A stretch of DNA of 64,000 nucleotides from Kriegella sp963975415 (GTDB lineage Bacteria > Bacteroidota > Bacteroidia > Flavobacteriales > Flavobacteriaceae): positions 180,997 through 244,996 of the forward strand of contig NZ_CAXBGN010000007.1 of NCBI RefSeq assembly GCF_963975415.1, read 5' to 3'. Positions 27,277-37,158 of this stretch are shown in pieces (the stretch's first letter is position 1; each line of letters starts with the position of its first letter). Made by a program: the position numbers and the translations under genes. Under the pieces are notes generated by a model that made no database searches, was not told the origin of the DNA, and worked only from the letters and a program-made list of their open reading frames with translations.

Positions 27277-28650
27277 TTATTTTAAGATAAAGGGTGCATG
27301 TGTCTTCAAAGCATAATTATTTTTAAGGAATGTCGTATCAAGCTTCGCCTTCGAAATAACGATTGCCGCACCCAGCGCCGACCCCAAGGACGAATCGGTA
27401 GTTTGCAACCCCATATGGCCCAAGTAATGGGACATCAATTTGATGTACACATCATTATCGCTAAAACCACCATCGACAAAAAGATGTTCAACAGGGGTAG
27501 CACCTACGGCCGACTTAATACTTTCCACTTGCAACAGCACCAGTTCCAGCATCAATTGGTGATAGGAGTGTTCGAACCTGTCATATGGGATCGTAGTTTC
27601 TGCCGGCATATTCTTGGCCGAAATGCTCGTCCATTTGAACATGGGGACAAAATCTTTGGTAACCTCGAACAGAATTTCCTGATCGAATTTAACCAATTTG
27701 TGGTAATCTTCTGGAAGATTAAAATGTGCAGAGAGTTGTTTTATTTGAAATTTGTACTCATTGCCGAGAAACAAACGGGATACTTTGACCGGGCTTCCAT
27801 CGATACGCATATTGAAAAGGCCGTCGTTAGCGATATCGTCATCGGTAAGCATGTCTTTGGCGAACGGGTTTATGGAGATACTCCAGGTTCCCGTGGAAAC
27901 CAATACAAAAGGGTTTTCAGTGCTCCGCACATACGGCAAAAGCGCCGAAGAACTGTCATGTATACCCACCCCGACCTTTAGCTTTCTACCTTTATAATCC
28001 ACATTCAAACAAGTATCGGCGGTAGTGATGGGTGGCAATAATTTATCTATCCCTTCCTTGTAGACCCATGCATGGTACTCCTTTTTTTCAAAATCCCAAA
28101 GCAACGTATGGCAACCGATACTGGTATATTCGCTCACAGGTACGCCCGTAAACAAATAGCTCAGGTATTGTGGCAGGTGTAGTGTATATTTTATTTTTTG
28201 AAAGGCTTCCGGTCGTGTGCGTTTGAGCCAATAGAGCTGCATGCCCGTATTCAGCATACCCAATTTTTGCGACCCCGTGATTCTTGAAAGTTCCGCCTCG
28301 GGACCGTATTCGTCATAAAACGTGTTGGATATGGCTTCATCCAGAGGTTTCATATAGTTGTACAAGGGGGTGAGCACCTTACCATGTTCGTCGATATGAA
28401 CGACAGTAGCACCATAGCTGGAAAAGTTAACGGCGCTTATCTCATAATCGGGTACATCCATCATACGGTCAAAGACTTCTTTCAACCAATTTTCAAGGGC
28501 TTCCAGATCTTCCGTAGGATATCCATCCTCATCCGTAATTTCTTCAAAACGGGAATATTCCCGATAGACTTCTTGAAAATCCTCGTCAAAAAGAAAGAAC
28601 TTTTTGTTGGTTCTCCCGATATCGAATATGGCCGTAACTTTCGTTTTCAT
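27277..28650 (-). CDS. rhaB: Rhamnulokinase (FGGY-family carbohydrate kinase)
   Basis: This 457-residue kinase has the FGGY two-domain ASKHA fold. The N-terminal phosphate loop is AIFDIGRTNKKFFLFD, the central GIHDSSSALLPY supplies the catalytic aspartate, and STGTWSISINP and FVDGGFSDNDVY form the C-terminal nucleotide site. It should phosphorylate L-rhamnulose to rhamnulose-1-phosphate. It lies 9 bp after rhaI and 2 bp before lldD. The FGGY family also covers fuculose and xylulose kinases, but the surrounding genes favour rhamnulose. Confidence 0.87.
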   Translation of the reverse strand: MKTKVTAIFDIGRTNKKFFLFDEDFQEVYREYSRFEEITDEDGYPTEDLEALENWLKEVFDRMMDVPDYEISAVNFSSYGATVVHIDEHGKVLTPLYNYMKPLDEAISNTFYDEYGPEAELSRITGSQKLGMLNTGMQLYWLKRTRPEAFQKIKYTLHLPQYLSYLFTGVPVSEYTSIGCHTLLWDFEKKEYHAWVYKEGIDKLLPPITTADTCLNVDYKGRKLKVGVGIHDSSSALLPYVRSTENPFVLVSTGTWSISINPFAKDMLTDDDIANDGLFNMRIDGSPVKVSRLFLGNEYKFQIKQLSAHFNLPEDYHKLVKFDQEILFEVTKDFVPMFKWTSISAKNMPAETTIPYDRFEHSYHQLMLELVLLQVESIKSAVGATPVEHLFVDGGFSDNDVYIKLMSHYLGHMGLQTTDSSLGSALGAAIVISKAKLDTTFLKNNYALKTHAPFILK

Positions 28651-28659
28651 TGAAATAGC

Positions 28660-29940
28660 TTAAAGTCCGGTAGCAACCGTGTGCCTGCCTCGCTCCTTTA
28701 TTAAGTTCTCACGTACTTTTAGCGAACGGAAAGCCATTAAAGGATTCAACGCACCGCCTCTTTGAAGTCTCGCCCGTTCTAACAACGGTCGGACATCGGT
28801 TCGATATGCATTTTGCAAAATTTCTTGACACTGAACCACGTCATTCTCCTCTTGAGCCGCTTTCAATTGTTTTTGGTCGACCAACAAGGCCTTGGCATAG
28901 GCCTCCTGTATGGCCTCCAATGATTGCATCAAGTCTTCCAATGGATCTTTGATGTTGTGACTGGCATCAATCATCCAGGCGGGATATGGGTTTTGTGGAT
29001 TGTTCTGCATACCATATACCAGCTCGTTGAATATCAAGAATAGCGCATAAGGTTTAACGCTTCCTGTCGTACTATCGTCATCGCCATACTTGCTATCATT
29101 AAAATGGAAGCCCCCCAATTTACCCTTCAACATTAAGGTTGAGACAATCTGTTCGATATTGGTATTGGGCAGGTGATGCCCCAAATCGACAAGCGTATAA
29201 GCCTTTTCTCCACAGGCGTTCGCCAATAGGAACGAAGTGCCCCAATCTTGTATTACGGTACTGTAAAAATTAGGCTCATAGGGCTTGTATTCAATAAAGA
29301 GTTTCCAGTCTTCGGGAAGGCCTGCATAGATTTGTTTCAAACTCTTCTCGGTGTTCAACAGTGCTGTTTGAAAATTGTCCTGGCCCGGGAAATTGGAACC
29401 ATCGGCAAGCCATACCGTAAGGCTTTTTGATCCTAGCTTCTCGCCAATATTAATGACATCAAGATTATGTTGTACCGCTTGTTCGCGTGCAGCATCGCTT
29501 CTGTTCGATAGCGAACCGTACCGGTAACTTTCTTTAGCATCTTTCTGGTCTTGAAAAGTATTGGAATTGACCGCATCGAAAATCAATCCGTGAGAGGCCG
29601 CCCGTTCCCTTATGGCCTTATAATCTTCGGGAATGTCCCAAGGAATATGCAATGAAATGGCCCCGGCCGTTCCCGTAAGGGCGTGCAAAACACCGACATC
29701 GTCGATTTTCTGTTCCAAGTTTGCAGGTTCACCGTAAAAGGAAAACCTTCCGAACCGTGTTCCCCCAGCACCTAAGGCCCAACTTGGGATGGCTACTTGA
29801 AAATCGGCCAACCGTCGAACGACTTCTTCAACATCGACTCCTTTCTTACCCAAGGAGCTCCCCAAAAAATCAAAACTTTCATTATGCGAAGTCGTTTGCT
29901 GTTGGTTTTCACCTAAAATCTGTTCTTTTTCTATCTTCAT
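28660..29940 (-). CDS. rhaI: L-rhamnose isomerase (RhaI-type sugar isomerase)
   Basis: This 426-residue protein belongs to the xylose-isomerase-like TIM-barrel RhaI group rather than the E. coli RhaA group. SLHIPWD, FIEYKPYEPNFYST, LVDLGHHLPNTNIEQIV and GFHFNDSKYGDDD carry the Glu/Asp/His ligands for two metals. The start is set at ATG 29940 (MKIEKEQILG), 13 residues inside a longer frame whose extra residues do not resemble the family. It converts L-rhamnose to L-rhamnulose and is flanked by the fused aldolase and the kinase. Confidence 0.88.
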   Translation of the reverse strand: MKIEKEQILGENQQQTTSHNESFDFLGSSLGKKGVDVEEVVRRLADFQVAIPSWALGAGGTRFGRFSFYGEPANLEQKIDDVGVLHALTGTAGAISLHIPWDIPEDYKAIRERAASHGLIFDAVNSNTFQDQKDAKESYRYGSLSNRSDAAREQAVQHNLDVINIGEKLGSKSLTVWLADGSNFPGQDNFQTALLNTEKSLKQIYAGLPEDWKLFIEYKPYEPNFYSTVIQDWGTSFLLANACGEKAYTLVDLGHHLPNTNIEQIVSTLMLKGKLGGFHFNDSKYGDDDSTTGSVKPYALFLIFNELVYGMQNNPQNPYPAWMIDASHNIKDPLEDLMQSLEAIQEAYAKALLVDQKQLKAAQEENDVVQCQEILQNAYRTDVRPLLERARLQRGGALNPLMAFRSLKVRENLIKERGRHTVATGL

Positions 29941-30028
29941 AATAATGATGTACTTACAAGAAGGAAAACCCACAGGCACCGGGCCTGCGGATAGTCCTAA
30001 AATAACTCAAAAAAACTCACTCAAATAA

Positions 30029-32134
30029 CTATCGTACAAATGCGTTGGCCATACCGCCATCGACATTGATAATATTTCCTGTAGACTTATCCAATATACC
30101 GACCAAGGCAAAGACCCCATTGGCGATATCTTCAGGATAAATAATCTCATTCAACAGATTACGCTTCGCGTAATGCGCCGGTAATTCCTCCACGGTAATA
30201 CCGTAGGCTTTGGCACGACCTTCGGCCCAATCGCCCTCCCAGATTTTACTACCGACGATTACCCCATCGGGATTGACCGTATTCACACGTATCTTGTCAC
30301 CGCCCAATTCAGCAGCCAATAAACGGGCCATGTGTTGTTGGGCTGCTTTTGCGGTACCGTAACCGACGTTATTGGGACCTGAAACTAGACCATTTTTACT
30401 GGCTATACTAATAAAATCACCTCCCTGACCTTGTTTGCGCATGACCGCAACAGCCTGTTTGGCAAGTTCAAACTGCCCTTTGACCAAGACGTCCTGAAGA
30501 ATATCCCAATCTTTTTCGGTGGTTTCTTGCAACGGTTTGGAAATGGCCAGACCCGCACTGTGCACAACAATATCGACACCCCCGAATTCTAGACATGCCT
30601 TTTTATAAGCTTCGGCAATGGAACTGTTTTGAGTAACATCGCATACGGCATAGGCCGCCGTATCCCGGCCATAGGTCCCCAGGGCTTCTTGTAGACGGTC
30701 TTCAGCAATATCGGTCAAGACTATATTGGCGCCTTGTTCAGCCAATTTATCGGCAATCGCTTTTCCAATACCACCTCCGGCACCGGTTACCAATGCTACT
30801 TTTCTTGATAAGGGCTTCTCCTTGGGCATGCGTTGTAGCTTTGCTTCTTCCAACAACCAATATTCGATATCGAAGGCCTCTTGCCTCGGCAACGAAGTAT
30901 ACTCCGTAATGGCCTCGGCACCACGCATTACGTTGATTGCGTTCACATAAAATTCGTTGGCCACACGGGTTGTCTGTTTATTCTTGGCAAAGCTGAACAT
31001 ACCCACCCCAGGATAAATAATAATGACCGGATTGGCATCGCGAACTGCGGGACTATTATCCCGTTTGTGGGTATCATAATAATCTTGGTATTCTTTTCGA
31101 TATTGCTCGAAAGCCGGTCTTAATTTATCAAGCACCGCTTCGGTATCGGAAAGGTCTTCCTTGGTATCCAATTGAAGTACCAAGGGTTGAATTTTTGTAC
31201 GTAAAAAATGATCGGGACACGAAGTACCCATGGGCGCCAAACGCTCAAGATCATTGCTGTTTATATATTGAAGTACCACATCACTATCGGTAAAATGGCC
31301 TATCATCCTATTTTCCGAAGAACAGAGTCCGCGTAACATCGGCATTAATTGCGCTGCCTTTTCAAGGCGTTCATCTTTTGGGAGCGACTGTACTTTCTGC
31401 CCACCAAAAACGCTGCCCTTCTCCTTGATTTTCTTCTCAATATATTCGGAAGCCATTTCAATGACTTCCAAACTGTTCATATAACATTCATATGAAGTGT
31501 CTCCCCATGTAAAAAGTCCGTGGCTGCCCAAAACGATACCGCGGATACCAGGATTGTCATTTAAACATTTTTCCAACTGTAACCCTAAATCGAAGCCTGG
31601 TCGTTGCCATGGCACCCAGCCCATGGTATCGCCCCAAATCTCCTTGGTCACTTTCTCACTGTCTTTAGCGGCAGCTACCGCAATAAGCGCGTCGGGGTGC
31701 AAGTGATCGATATGTTTAAAGGGCAACAGACCGTGCAAAGGGGTATCGATTGAAGGTGCTTTGCTATCCAAATCATAGATGCAATGATTGAAGAGGCCTA
31801 CCATACGGTCTTCGTCGGTCAATCCTCCATATACATTTTTTAGGTTGCGGAGCCGTTCGGTATACAACCCAGCTATACCCGCCTTGGTAAGGGTACCAAT
31901 ATCACCGCCTGACCCCTTGATCCACATCACCTCGACTTCTTCATCAGTCAATGGATCTTTCTCGATGGTCTTACAGCTCGTATTACCCCCACCGTAATTT
32001 GTTATTCTCAGGTCGGCTCCGAGAATATTCGAACGATATAAAAACAGTGCGACCTGGTCTTCACCGAGTTGTGCCGCTTTTTCCTCGTCCCAGAGATAAT
32101 CTACATAGTTGAAATTCTTAACCGTATTGCTCAT
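30029..32134 (-). CDS. rhaEW: Bifunctional rhamnulose-1-phosphate aldolase / L-lactaldehyde dehydrogenase (RhaEW type)
   Basis: This 701-residue fusion has an N-terminal class II aldolase/adducin domain (about 1-430), with the metal-site HIDHLHPDALIAV region near 140. A short-chain dehydrogenase domain follows (about 440-701), with TGAGGGIG near 448 and the catalytic YGTAKAA near 590. The family splits rhamnulose-1-phosphate to DHAP and L-lactaldehyde and oxidises the latter to L-lactate. It is the first gene of the minus-strand rhamnose operon, starting about 24 nt after the predicted transcription start of a tandem-repeat promoter. Confidence 0.92.
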   Translation of the reverse strand: MSNTVKNFNYVDYLWDEEKAAQLGEDQVALFLYRSNILGADLRITNYGGGNTSCKTIEKDPLTDEEVEVMWIKGSGGDIGTLTKAGIAGLYTERLRNLKNVYGGLTDEDRMVGLFNHCIYDLDSKAPSIDTPLHGLLPFKHIDHLHPDALIAVAAAKDSEKVTKEIWGDTMGWVPWQRPGFDLGLQLEKCLNDNPGIRGIVLGSHGLFTWGDTSYECYMNSLEVIEMASEYIEKKIKEKGSVFGGQKVQSLPKDERLEKAAQLMPMLRGLCSSENRMIGHFTDSDVVLQYINSNDLERLAPMGTSCPDHFLRTKIQPLVLQLDTKEDLSDTEAVLDKLRPAFEQYRKEYQDYYDTHKRDNSPAVRDANPVIIIYPGVGMFSFAKNKQTTRVANEFYVNAINVMRGAEAITEYTSLPRQEAFDIEYWLLEEAKLQRMPKEKPLSRKVALVTGAGGGIGKAIADKLAEQGANIVLTDIAEDRLQEALGTYGRDTAAYAVCDVTQNSSIAEAYKKACLEFGGVDIVVHSAGLAISKPLQETTEKDWDILQDVLVKGQFELAKQAVAVMRKQGQGGDFISIASKNGLVSGPNNVGYGTAKAAQQHMARLLAAELGGDKIRVNTVNPDGVIVGSKIWEGDWAEGRAKAYGITVEELPAHYAKRNLLNEIIYPEDIANGVFALVGILDKSTGNIINVDGGMANAFVR

Positions 32135-32164
32135 TTTAATCGTCTTAATTTAGTTTTGATAGGG

Positions 32165-32210
32165 CTAAAGTAAGCAAGGGAATCGAGCGAGGTATCCTGT
32201 ACTGTCCCGA
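32165..32210 (-). promoter_or_regulatory. Tandem-repeat activator site and promoter of the rhaEW operon (site D)
   Basis: On the minus strand, repeats TCGGGACAGT and ACAGGATACC run from 32210 to 32191. After 18 bp a -7-like box TACTTTAG occupies 32172-32165, one base from TAnnTTTG. The first repeat starts exactly 38 bp before the -7 box, as in sites A, B and C. No -33 TTG is present, which suggests activator dependence. Confidence 0.72.
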
Positions 32211-32338
32211 TTCGATGAAAAAAATCAGCCCTAACTCTCACACAAAGCACTCAGTATTGTTGAATTATTTGTTTTTTACGCGAAAAAAATATTTTTTGAT
32301 AAAAAAAATCCATCAATACTAAATAATATTCATTTTAA

Positions 32339-32384
32339 ACAGGACAGTACAGGATAGTTCATCAAGATTAGGTCAGTACTTTCG
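32339..32384 (+). promoter_or_regulatory. Tandem-repeat activator site and promoter of the PUL susC (site A)
   Basis: Repeats ACAGGACAGT and ACAGGATAGT occupy 32339-32358. After 18 bp a -7-like box TACTTTCG is at 32377-32384. The site is divergent from site D across the 337-bp gap between rhaEW and susC. That gap also holds A/T-rich tracts near 32268-32310. No -33 TTG is seen. Confidence 0.75.
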
Positions 32385-32471
32385 ACAAAAAGACGACAGA
32401 ATTACTTTGAAACACTATAAGGTATTTTGACATCTCGTTTTTTTAAAGACAACAACTTAATCAACACTACA

Positions 32472-35400
32472 ATGAAAAAAAAATTGAACGCTGTTTCAAA
32501 GGTATTTCTTATTGCCTTAATGTTACTTTTTGCACTTAACACCCAAGCTCAAGACGTGGCCATTACAGGCACGGTTCTTTCTTCCACCGACGGTCTAGGA
32601 CTTCCCGGAGCCAACATTGTTGAAAAAGGCACTACAAATGGAGTAACGGCAGATTTTGACGGAAATTTTTCCATTGAGGTTGCCAACACAAACGCCACTT
32701 TGGTCTTTTCTTACATCGGGTTTGCCACTAAGGAAGTCCCCTTAAACGGACAATCGACTATAACAGTCACACTCGAAGAAAGCGCCGCCGGTCTCGATGA
32801 AGTCGTCGTAGTGGGTTATGGCACCCAGATTAAAAGACAGGTTACCGGGTCAGTGTCTACCATTCAGGCCACTGAACTTGCCGATATTCCGGTCTCCCAG
32901 ATTACTCAAAAAATACAGGGTAGAATTCCAGGGGTTCAAATCAACCAAACTACGGGTAAACCGGGTCAGGGCATGTCGGTAAGAATTCGCGGGCAACTAT
33001 CTGTTTCAGGTGGTAGCGATCCCTTATATGTAGTTGATGGCTTCCCGATTTCAGGAGGAATCAACAATATAAACCCTGATGAGATCCAGGATATTTCCAT
33101 TTTGAAAGATGCCGCATCAACTTCGCTCTATGGTTCAAGGGCCGCCAATGGTGTTGTGCTGATTACGACCAAAAGCGGAAAGCCAGGCGAAACAAGTATA
33201 AGCTTGAATGTTACAAGCAGTATGCAGAACGTTCCGGATAGAGGGAGAATAGAAATGATGAATGCCGTTGAATTTGCCCAATTTAAAAAGGAGTACTATG
33301 AGGATCAAGGGGACCCAGTTCCTGATATCTATCAGAACCCGTCACAGTATGAGGGACAAAACAACGATTGGTACGATGCAATGCTTAGAACGGCCCCTAT
33401 GACCAACTACAATCTCACCGTTACCTCCAATAAAGAAAAATTGCGAACCTCTCTGATTTTAGGTTTCTTGGATCAAGAAGGTGTAGTCTTAAGCTCAGAT
33501 TATAAAAGATATTCATTACGTGCAAATTTGGATTATAATTTATCCGACAAGATTCGCTTAGGTGTTAATATTGCACCTAGTTACATATTGGATAATATAC
33601 CAAGAACAGATGGTAGCAGGGGAACAGGCCTTCTATTTAATGCGTTGCACACCTGGCCGATTATGCCAATCTACAATCCTGACGGAACCAGAACAGAGTT
33701 CAATAATTTTCCGGCGAATACAGGAAACATCTTCTCTTATGCCAACTGGCTTAATTCTGCCGAGAGAATTCAAGACGGAACCAAAGAACTTAATCTTTTG
33801 TCAAACGCCTATATCGAATATCAGCCTATAGAAGGGCTTGCCATTAAATCGAGTTTAAATGCCGAATTTTATAATAGTCAATACGAATATTTCAGTCCTA
33901 CCAATGCTACTTATGCAATAAATCGTCCTATACCTACAAATAACGAAGCGGTTTGGGACGACCGAAATACTTTTTCTTGGCTGAACGAGAACACGGTTAC
34001 TTACAACAAAAGTATCGGTGACCATACCTTCTCTCTTTTAGGAGGATTTACCTATCAAAAATATCGTATGGACCGCAGTAGGGTTGCGGCCAGTGATTTT
34101 GCTGACGACAGATTGCCTAATATACAAGGTGCGACCAACATTAATAGAGGCGGTACTTTCGACCAAGTACAGGAGTGGAGTTTGGTTTCATTTCTTTCTA
34201 GGTTGACTTATAACTATAAAGGAAAATATTTATTGACGGGCTCTATTCGTAGTGATGGGTCTTCACGGTTTGGATCTGAGAATAGGTGGGGTACATTTCC
34301 TTCCGTATCTGCAGGATGGATAGCTTCCGATGAAGCTTTTCTAGAAAATATAGAATCCATTTCGCTTCTTAAATTACGCGCCAGTTATGGTGTCACCGGC
34401 AACAATAATATAGGAAATTACACCCAATACGCCTTAATCAACAATACAGTGAATGCCGTATTTGGCAACGATTTTGCGCCTGGTTCAGCGGTAAATTCAC
34501 TCTCAAATTCTAATTTGGGATGGGAGACCACAAAACAGTTTGATATTGGTATGGATTTAAGTCTATTCAATGATCGGGTATCGTTGGTTTATGACTATTA
34601 CACCAAAAACACGACAAATCTACTATACAATGTTCAGGTCGCCAGGGAATCTGGATTTTCCAACTTCAGCGATAATATTGGTGAAATCAAATTTTGGGGC
34701 CATGAGTTCGGTCTAAATTCGGTTAACACCACCGGTGAATTTCAATGGACCACCAACGCCAATATATCGTTCAACCGCAATGAAGTAGTAGCACTTGCGG
34801 AGGGGATTGATCGAGTTTATGGGCCGGGCGGATGGCATATTACAAAAGTAGGCGAGCCCTTTGGTCAATTTTATGGTCATTTATCCGATGGGGTTTATCT
34901 TAACCAGCAAGACTTAGACAGCTCTCCCCAGGTACCAGGGCGTTCTACGGTAGGCAGTATTAAATTACTCGACGTTAATGGTGACGGAATCATTACTCGT
35001 GGGGGTGATGAAGATGACCGCGCCATCATGGGAAGTCCCTTCCCTGACTTCACCTATGGTATCACAAATACTTTCAATTACAATAATTTTGACCTTTCTA
35101 TTGTGGGTACAGGCTCATACGGTAACGAACTACTTGTCAGACACTTGTATAGCACAACAAACTTAGACGGGGTCTTTAACCTTTTGAAGGATGTTGAAAA
35201 CCGTTTTCGATCGGTTGAGAACCCTGGTGACGGTTTTTATGGCACTACGGTTGGCGGTGGTAACGTTACCGGTATTGAAAGAGACTGGATCAATGATCGA
35301 TTCGTTGCCGACGCTTCTTACTTCAATATTCGAAACATCACTTTAGGGTATACAATTCCGGGATTGGAGAAGTATTTCAAGTCGGCCCGTGTATTTGGTT

Positions 35401-35567
35401 CAATTCAAAATGTCCACATTTTTACAAAATATTGGGGCGGACCAAACCCTGAAATAAGTGTCCAGAATAATGGAGAGGGTGATGGTGGCAATTTGGCTTC
35501 CGGAGTAGATATTTCAGGATATCCGGTTCCGCGTATATTTAGTTTGGGTTTAAACTTAAACTTTTAA
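32472..35567 (+). CDS. SusC/RagA TonB-linked outer-membrane transporter of the rhamnose PUL
   Basis: This 1031-residue protein has a signal peptide ending LNTQAQ. A carboxypeptidase-D-like domain (about 30-110, ITGTVLSSTDGLGLPGANI) precedes a TonB-box region with DEVVVVGYGTQ, a plug with RIRGQLSVSGG, and a large barrel ending in LNLNF. It lacks the STN domain of the other SusC, so control is not through FecR. ATG 32472 is chosen because it begins the signal peptide and lies downstream of the mapped promoter motif. It should import oligosaccharides released from the target glycan. Confidence 0.94.
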   Translation: MKKKLNAVSKVFLIALMLLFALNTQAQDVAITGTVLSSTDGLGLPGANIVEKGTTNGVTADFDGNFSIEVANTNATLVFSYIGFATKEVPLNGQSTITVTLEESAAGLDEVVVVGYGTQIKRQVTGSVSTIQATELADIPVSQITQKIQGRIPGVQINQTTGKPGQGMSVRIRGQLSVSGGSDPLYVVDGFPISGGINNINPDEIQDISILKDAASTSLYGSRAANGVVLITTKSGKPGETSISLNVTSSMQNVPDRGRIEMMNAVEFAQFKKEYYEDQGDPVPDIYQNPSQYEGQNNDWYDAMLRTAPMTNYNLTVTSNKEKLRTSLILGFLDQEGVVLSSDYKRYSLRANLDYNLSDKIRLGVNIAPSYILDNIPRTDGSRGTGLLFNALHTWPIMPIYNPDGTRTEFNNFPANTGNIFSYANWLNSAERIQDGTKELNLLSNAYIEYQPIEGLAIKSSLNAEFYNSQYEYFSPTNATYAINRPIPTNNEAVWDDRNTFSWLNENTVTYNKSIGDHTFSLLGGFTYQKYRMDRSRVAASDFADDRLPNIQGATNINRGGTFDQVQEWSLVSFLSRLTYNYKGKYLLTGSIRSDGSSRFGSENRWGTFPSVSAGWIASDEAFLENIESISLLKLRASYGVTGNNNIGNYTQYALINNTVNAVFGNDFAPGSAVNSLSNSNLGWETTKQFDIGMDLSLFNDRVSLVYDYYTKNTTNLLYNVQVARESGFSNFSDNIGEIKFWGHEFGLNSVNTTGEFQWTTNANISFNRNEVVALAEGIDRVYGPGGWHITKVGEPFGQFYGHLSDGVYLNQQDLDSSPQVPGRSTVGSIKLLDVNGDGIITRGGDEDDRAIMGSPFPDFTYGITNTFNYNNFDLSIVGTGSYGNELLVRHLYSTTNLDGVFNLLKDVENRFRSVENPGDGFYGTTVGGGNVTGIERDWINDRFVADASYFNIRNITLGYTIPGLEKYFKSARVFGSIQNVHIFTKYWGGPNPEISVQNNGEGDGGNLASGVDISGYPVPRIFSLGLNLNF

Positions 35568-35625
35568 ATCGTAAATTATTATGTCAAAAAATAGATCACT
35601 TTCGACAAATTTTAAAAATGAAAAA

Positions 35626-37122
35626 ATGAAAAATATATTCTATTTTATCGCAATAATACTGGGGTTTCTGATAAGCGGTTGCGACGATGAGCTAACCATT
35701 TTCCCAGAAGACTCGTTAAGTGTGCCTACCTTCTTTAAAACAGAAGAAGATTTTACCCAGGCCATCAATGGCACCTATGTACCGCTACGTGGTATCAACA
35801 ATCAATCGAAGCCCTTTTTGGCCGAAATGCATTCTGACAATACCTATTTTGCGCGTAATACGGCTTTCGGAGCTACAGACAACCAAGAGGATATAGCCGA
35901 CCACTCTATACCAAGCGATGGAGGTATCACGGCAAATACCCACGTAAATAATGTTTATGTTGGCTACTATGAAGTTATCGCCCGAGCCAATCAGATTTTA
36001 GCAACAATAGATGACGCTGAGTTTGATGAAACTGCAAAAGCGAATGTAAAAGGCCAAGCTCTTTTTTTAAGAGCGTATTCTTATTTTGACCTAGCACAGT
36101 TATTTGGTAGCGTACCCATGCACCTTGAACCTGTAGTAGACCGTGAAGGGGCTGCTTTGCCGCTAGCCTCCGAAGATGAACTTTATGCACAGATTATCGA
36201 AGATACCCAAGCGGCTATTCCCTTATTACCACTCAAATCAGAACAACAGCCTGGTAGGGTAACCTCTGGTGCTGCTCAAACCCTATTGGGCAACGTATAT
36301 ATAGTACGTCAACAATGGCCCGAAGCCGAAACTGTTTTGAAGGCGGTTGTAGCCAGTAATGAATATGCCTTAATGCCCAACTATGAGGATGCTTTTTCAG
36401 GGAATAGTGACAATAAGAATAATATAGAGTCGGTTTTTGAAATTCAATACCGGGAAGGTGCCGAAGGATTGAATGGTAGTTTTTTATATAACTTTCTCCC
36501 AAGACCAATTAGCGCCGAAGAAGTTGGTGCAATAACCGGAACATCAAATCCGCAACCCGTTAACGGTGAAGGGAACAATATTCCTACCCCAGATATCATC
36601 GAAGCTTATGAAGATGGGGATTTAAGGGAAGAAGCTTCAATAATGTACATCACCGCTAGCGAGAGTTTTTGGGAAGATGGCATTTATCCCATCATTAAAA
36701 AATATGTTGAACCTCATGCCTTGCATGGCAACCATGGTATGAATTGGCCCGTTTATCGGTATGCCGAAGTACTGTTATTTTTGGCGGAAGCCTTGGAAGA
36801 ACAAGGTAAAAATGGAGAAGCTCTTCCGTATCTAACTGAAGTTCGCACACGTGCGGGTCTTGGTGCCCCTACAGGTGATTTGGGAGAAGCCATTTTTAAC
36901 GAACGAAGGGTTGAACTGGCGTTTGAAAACAAAAGATGGTTCGATCTTGTACGCACAGGTCGTGCCATAGATGTGATTACCGCCCATGGAAATAAAATAA
37001 AAGCCAACCCGGTTGACTACTACTATCCGGCAGGGGTAGAACCAAGGGGCAATGTCTTTACCAATATCTCTGAACGCTATGCACTTCCAGCATCCGAATC
37101 GTCTTTAAACCCGAATTTTTAA
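35626..37122 (+). CDS. SusD/RagB-family glycan-binding lipoprotein of the rhamnose PUL
   Basis: This 498-residue surface lipoprotein has a signal peptide and lipobox ending LISGC (Cys19 from ATG 35626). That start is preferred over an in-frame ATG at 35581. Features of classical SusD are the N-terminal SusD-like_3 TPR region (FFKTEEDFTQAINGTY, KGQALFLRAYSYFDLAQLFG) and a C-terminal RagB part (YRYAEVLLFLAEAL, NERRVELAFENKRWFDLVRTG). It pairs with the SusC encoded 58 bp upstream and presents the oligosaccharide to it. Confidence 0.93.
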   Translation: MKNIFYFIAIILGFLISGCDDELTIFPEDSLSVPTFFKTEEDFTQAINGTYVPLRGINNQSKPFLAEMHSDNTYFARNTAFGATDNQEDIADHSIPSDGGITANTHVNNVYVGYYEVIARANQILATIDDAEFDETAKANVKGQALFLRAYSYFDLAQLFGSVPMHLEPVVDREGAALPLASEDELYAQIIEDTQAAIPLLPLKSEQQPGRVTSGAAQTLLGNVYIVRQQWPEAETVLKAVVASNEYALMPNYEDAFSGNSDNKNNIESVFEIQYREGAEGLNGSFLYNFLPRPISAEEVGAITGTSNPQPVNGEGNNIPTPDIIEAYEDGDLREEASIMYITASESFWEDGIYPIIKKYVEPHALHGNHGMNWPVYRYAEVLLFLAEALEEQGKNGEALPYLTEVRTRAGLGAPTGDLGEAIFNERRVELAFENKRWFDLVRTGRAIDVITAHGNKIKANPVDYYYPAGVEPRGNVFTNISERYALPASESSLNPNF

Positions 37123-37158
37123 TTAAATTAGTCGACTTATAATCATAAATCCAAAAAC

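Noticed and set aside
32276..32310. A/T palindrome-like tracts between rhaEW and susC
   Set aside because: Symmetry arises from A and T runs; it could bend DNA or aid opening but no specific site can be claimed.
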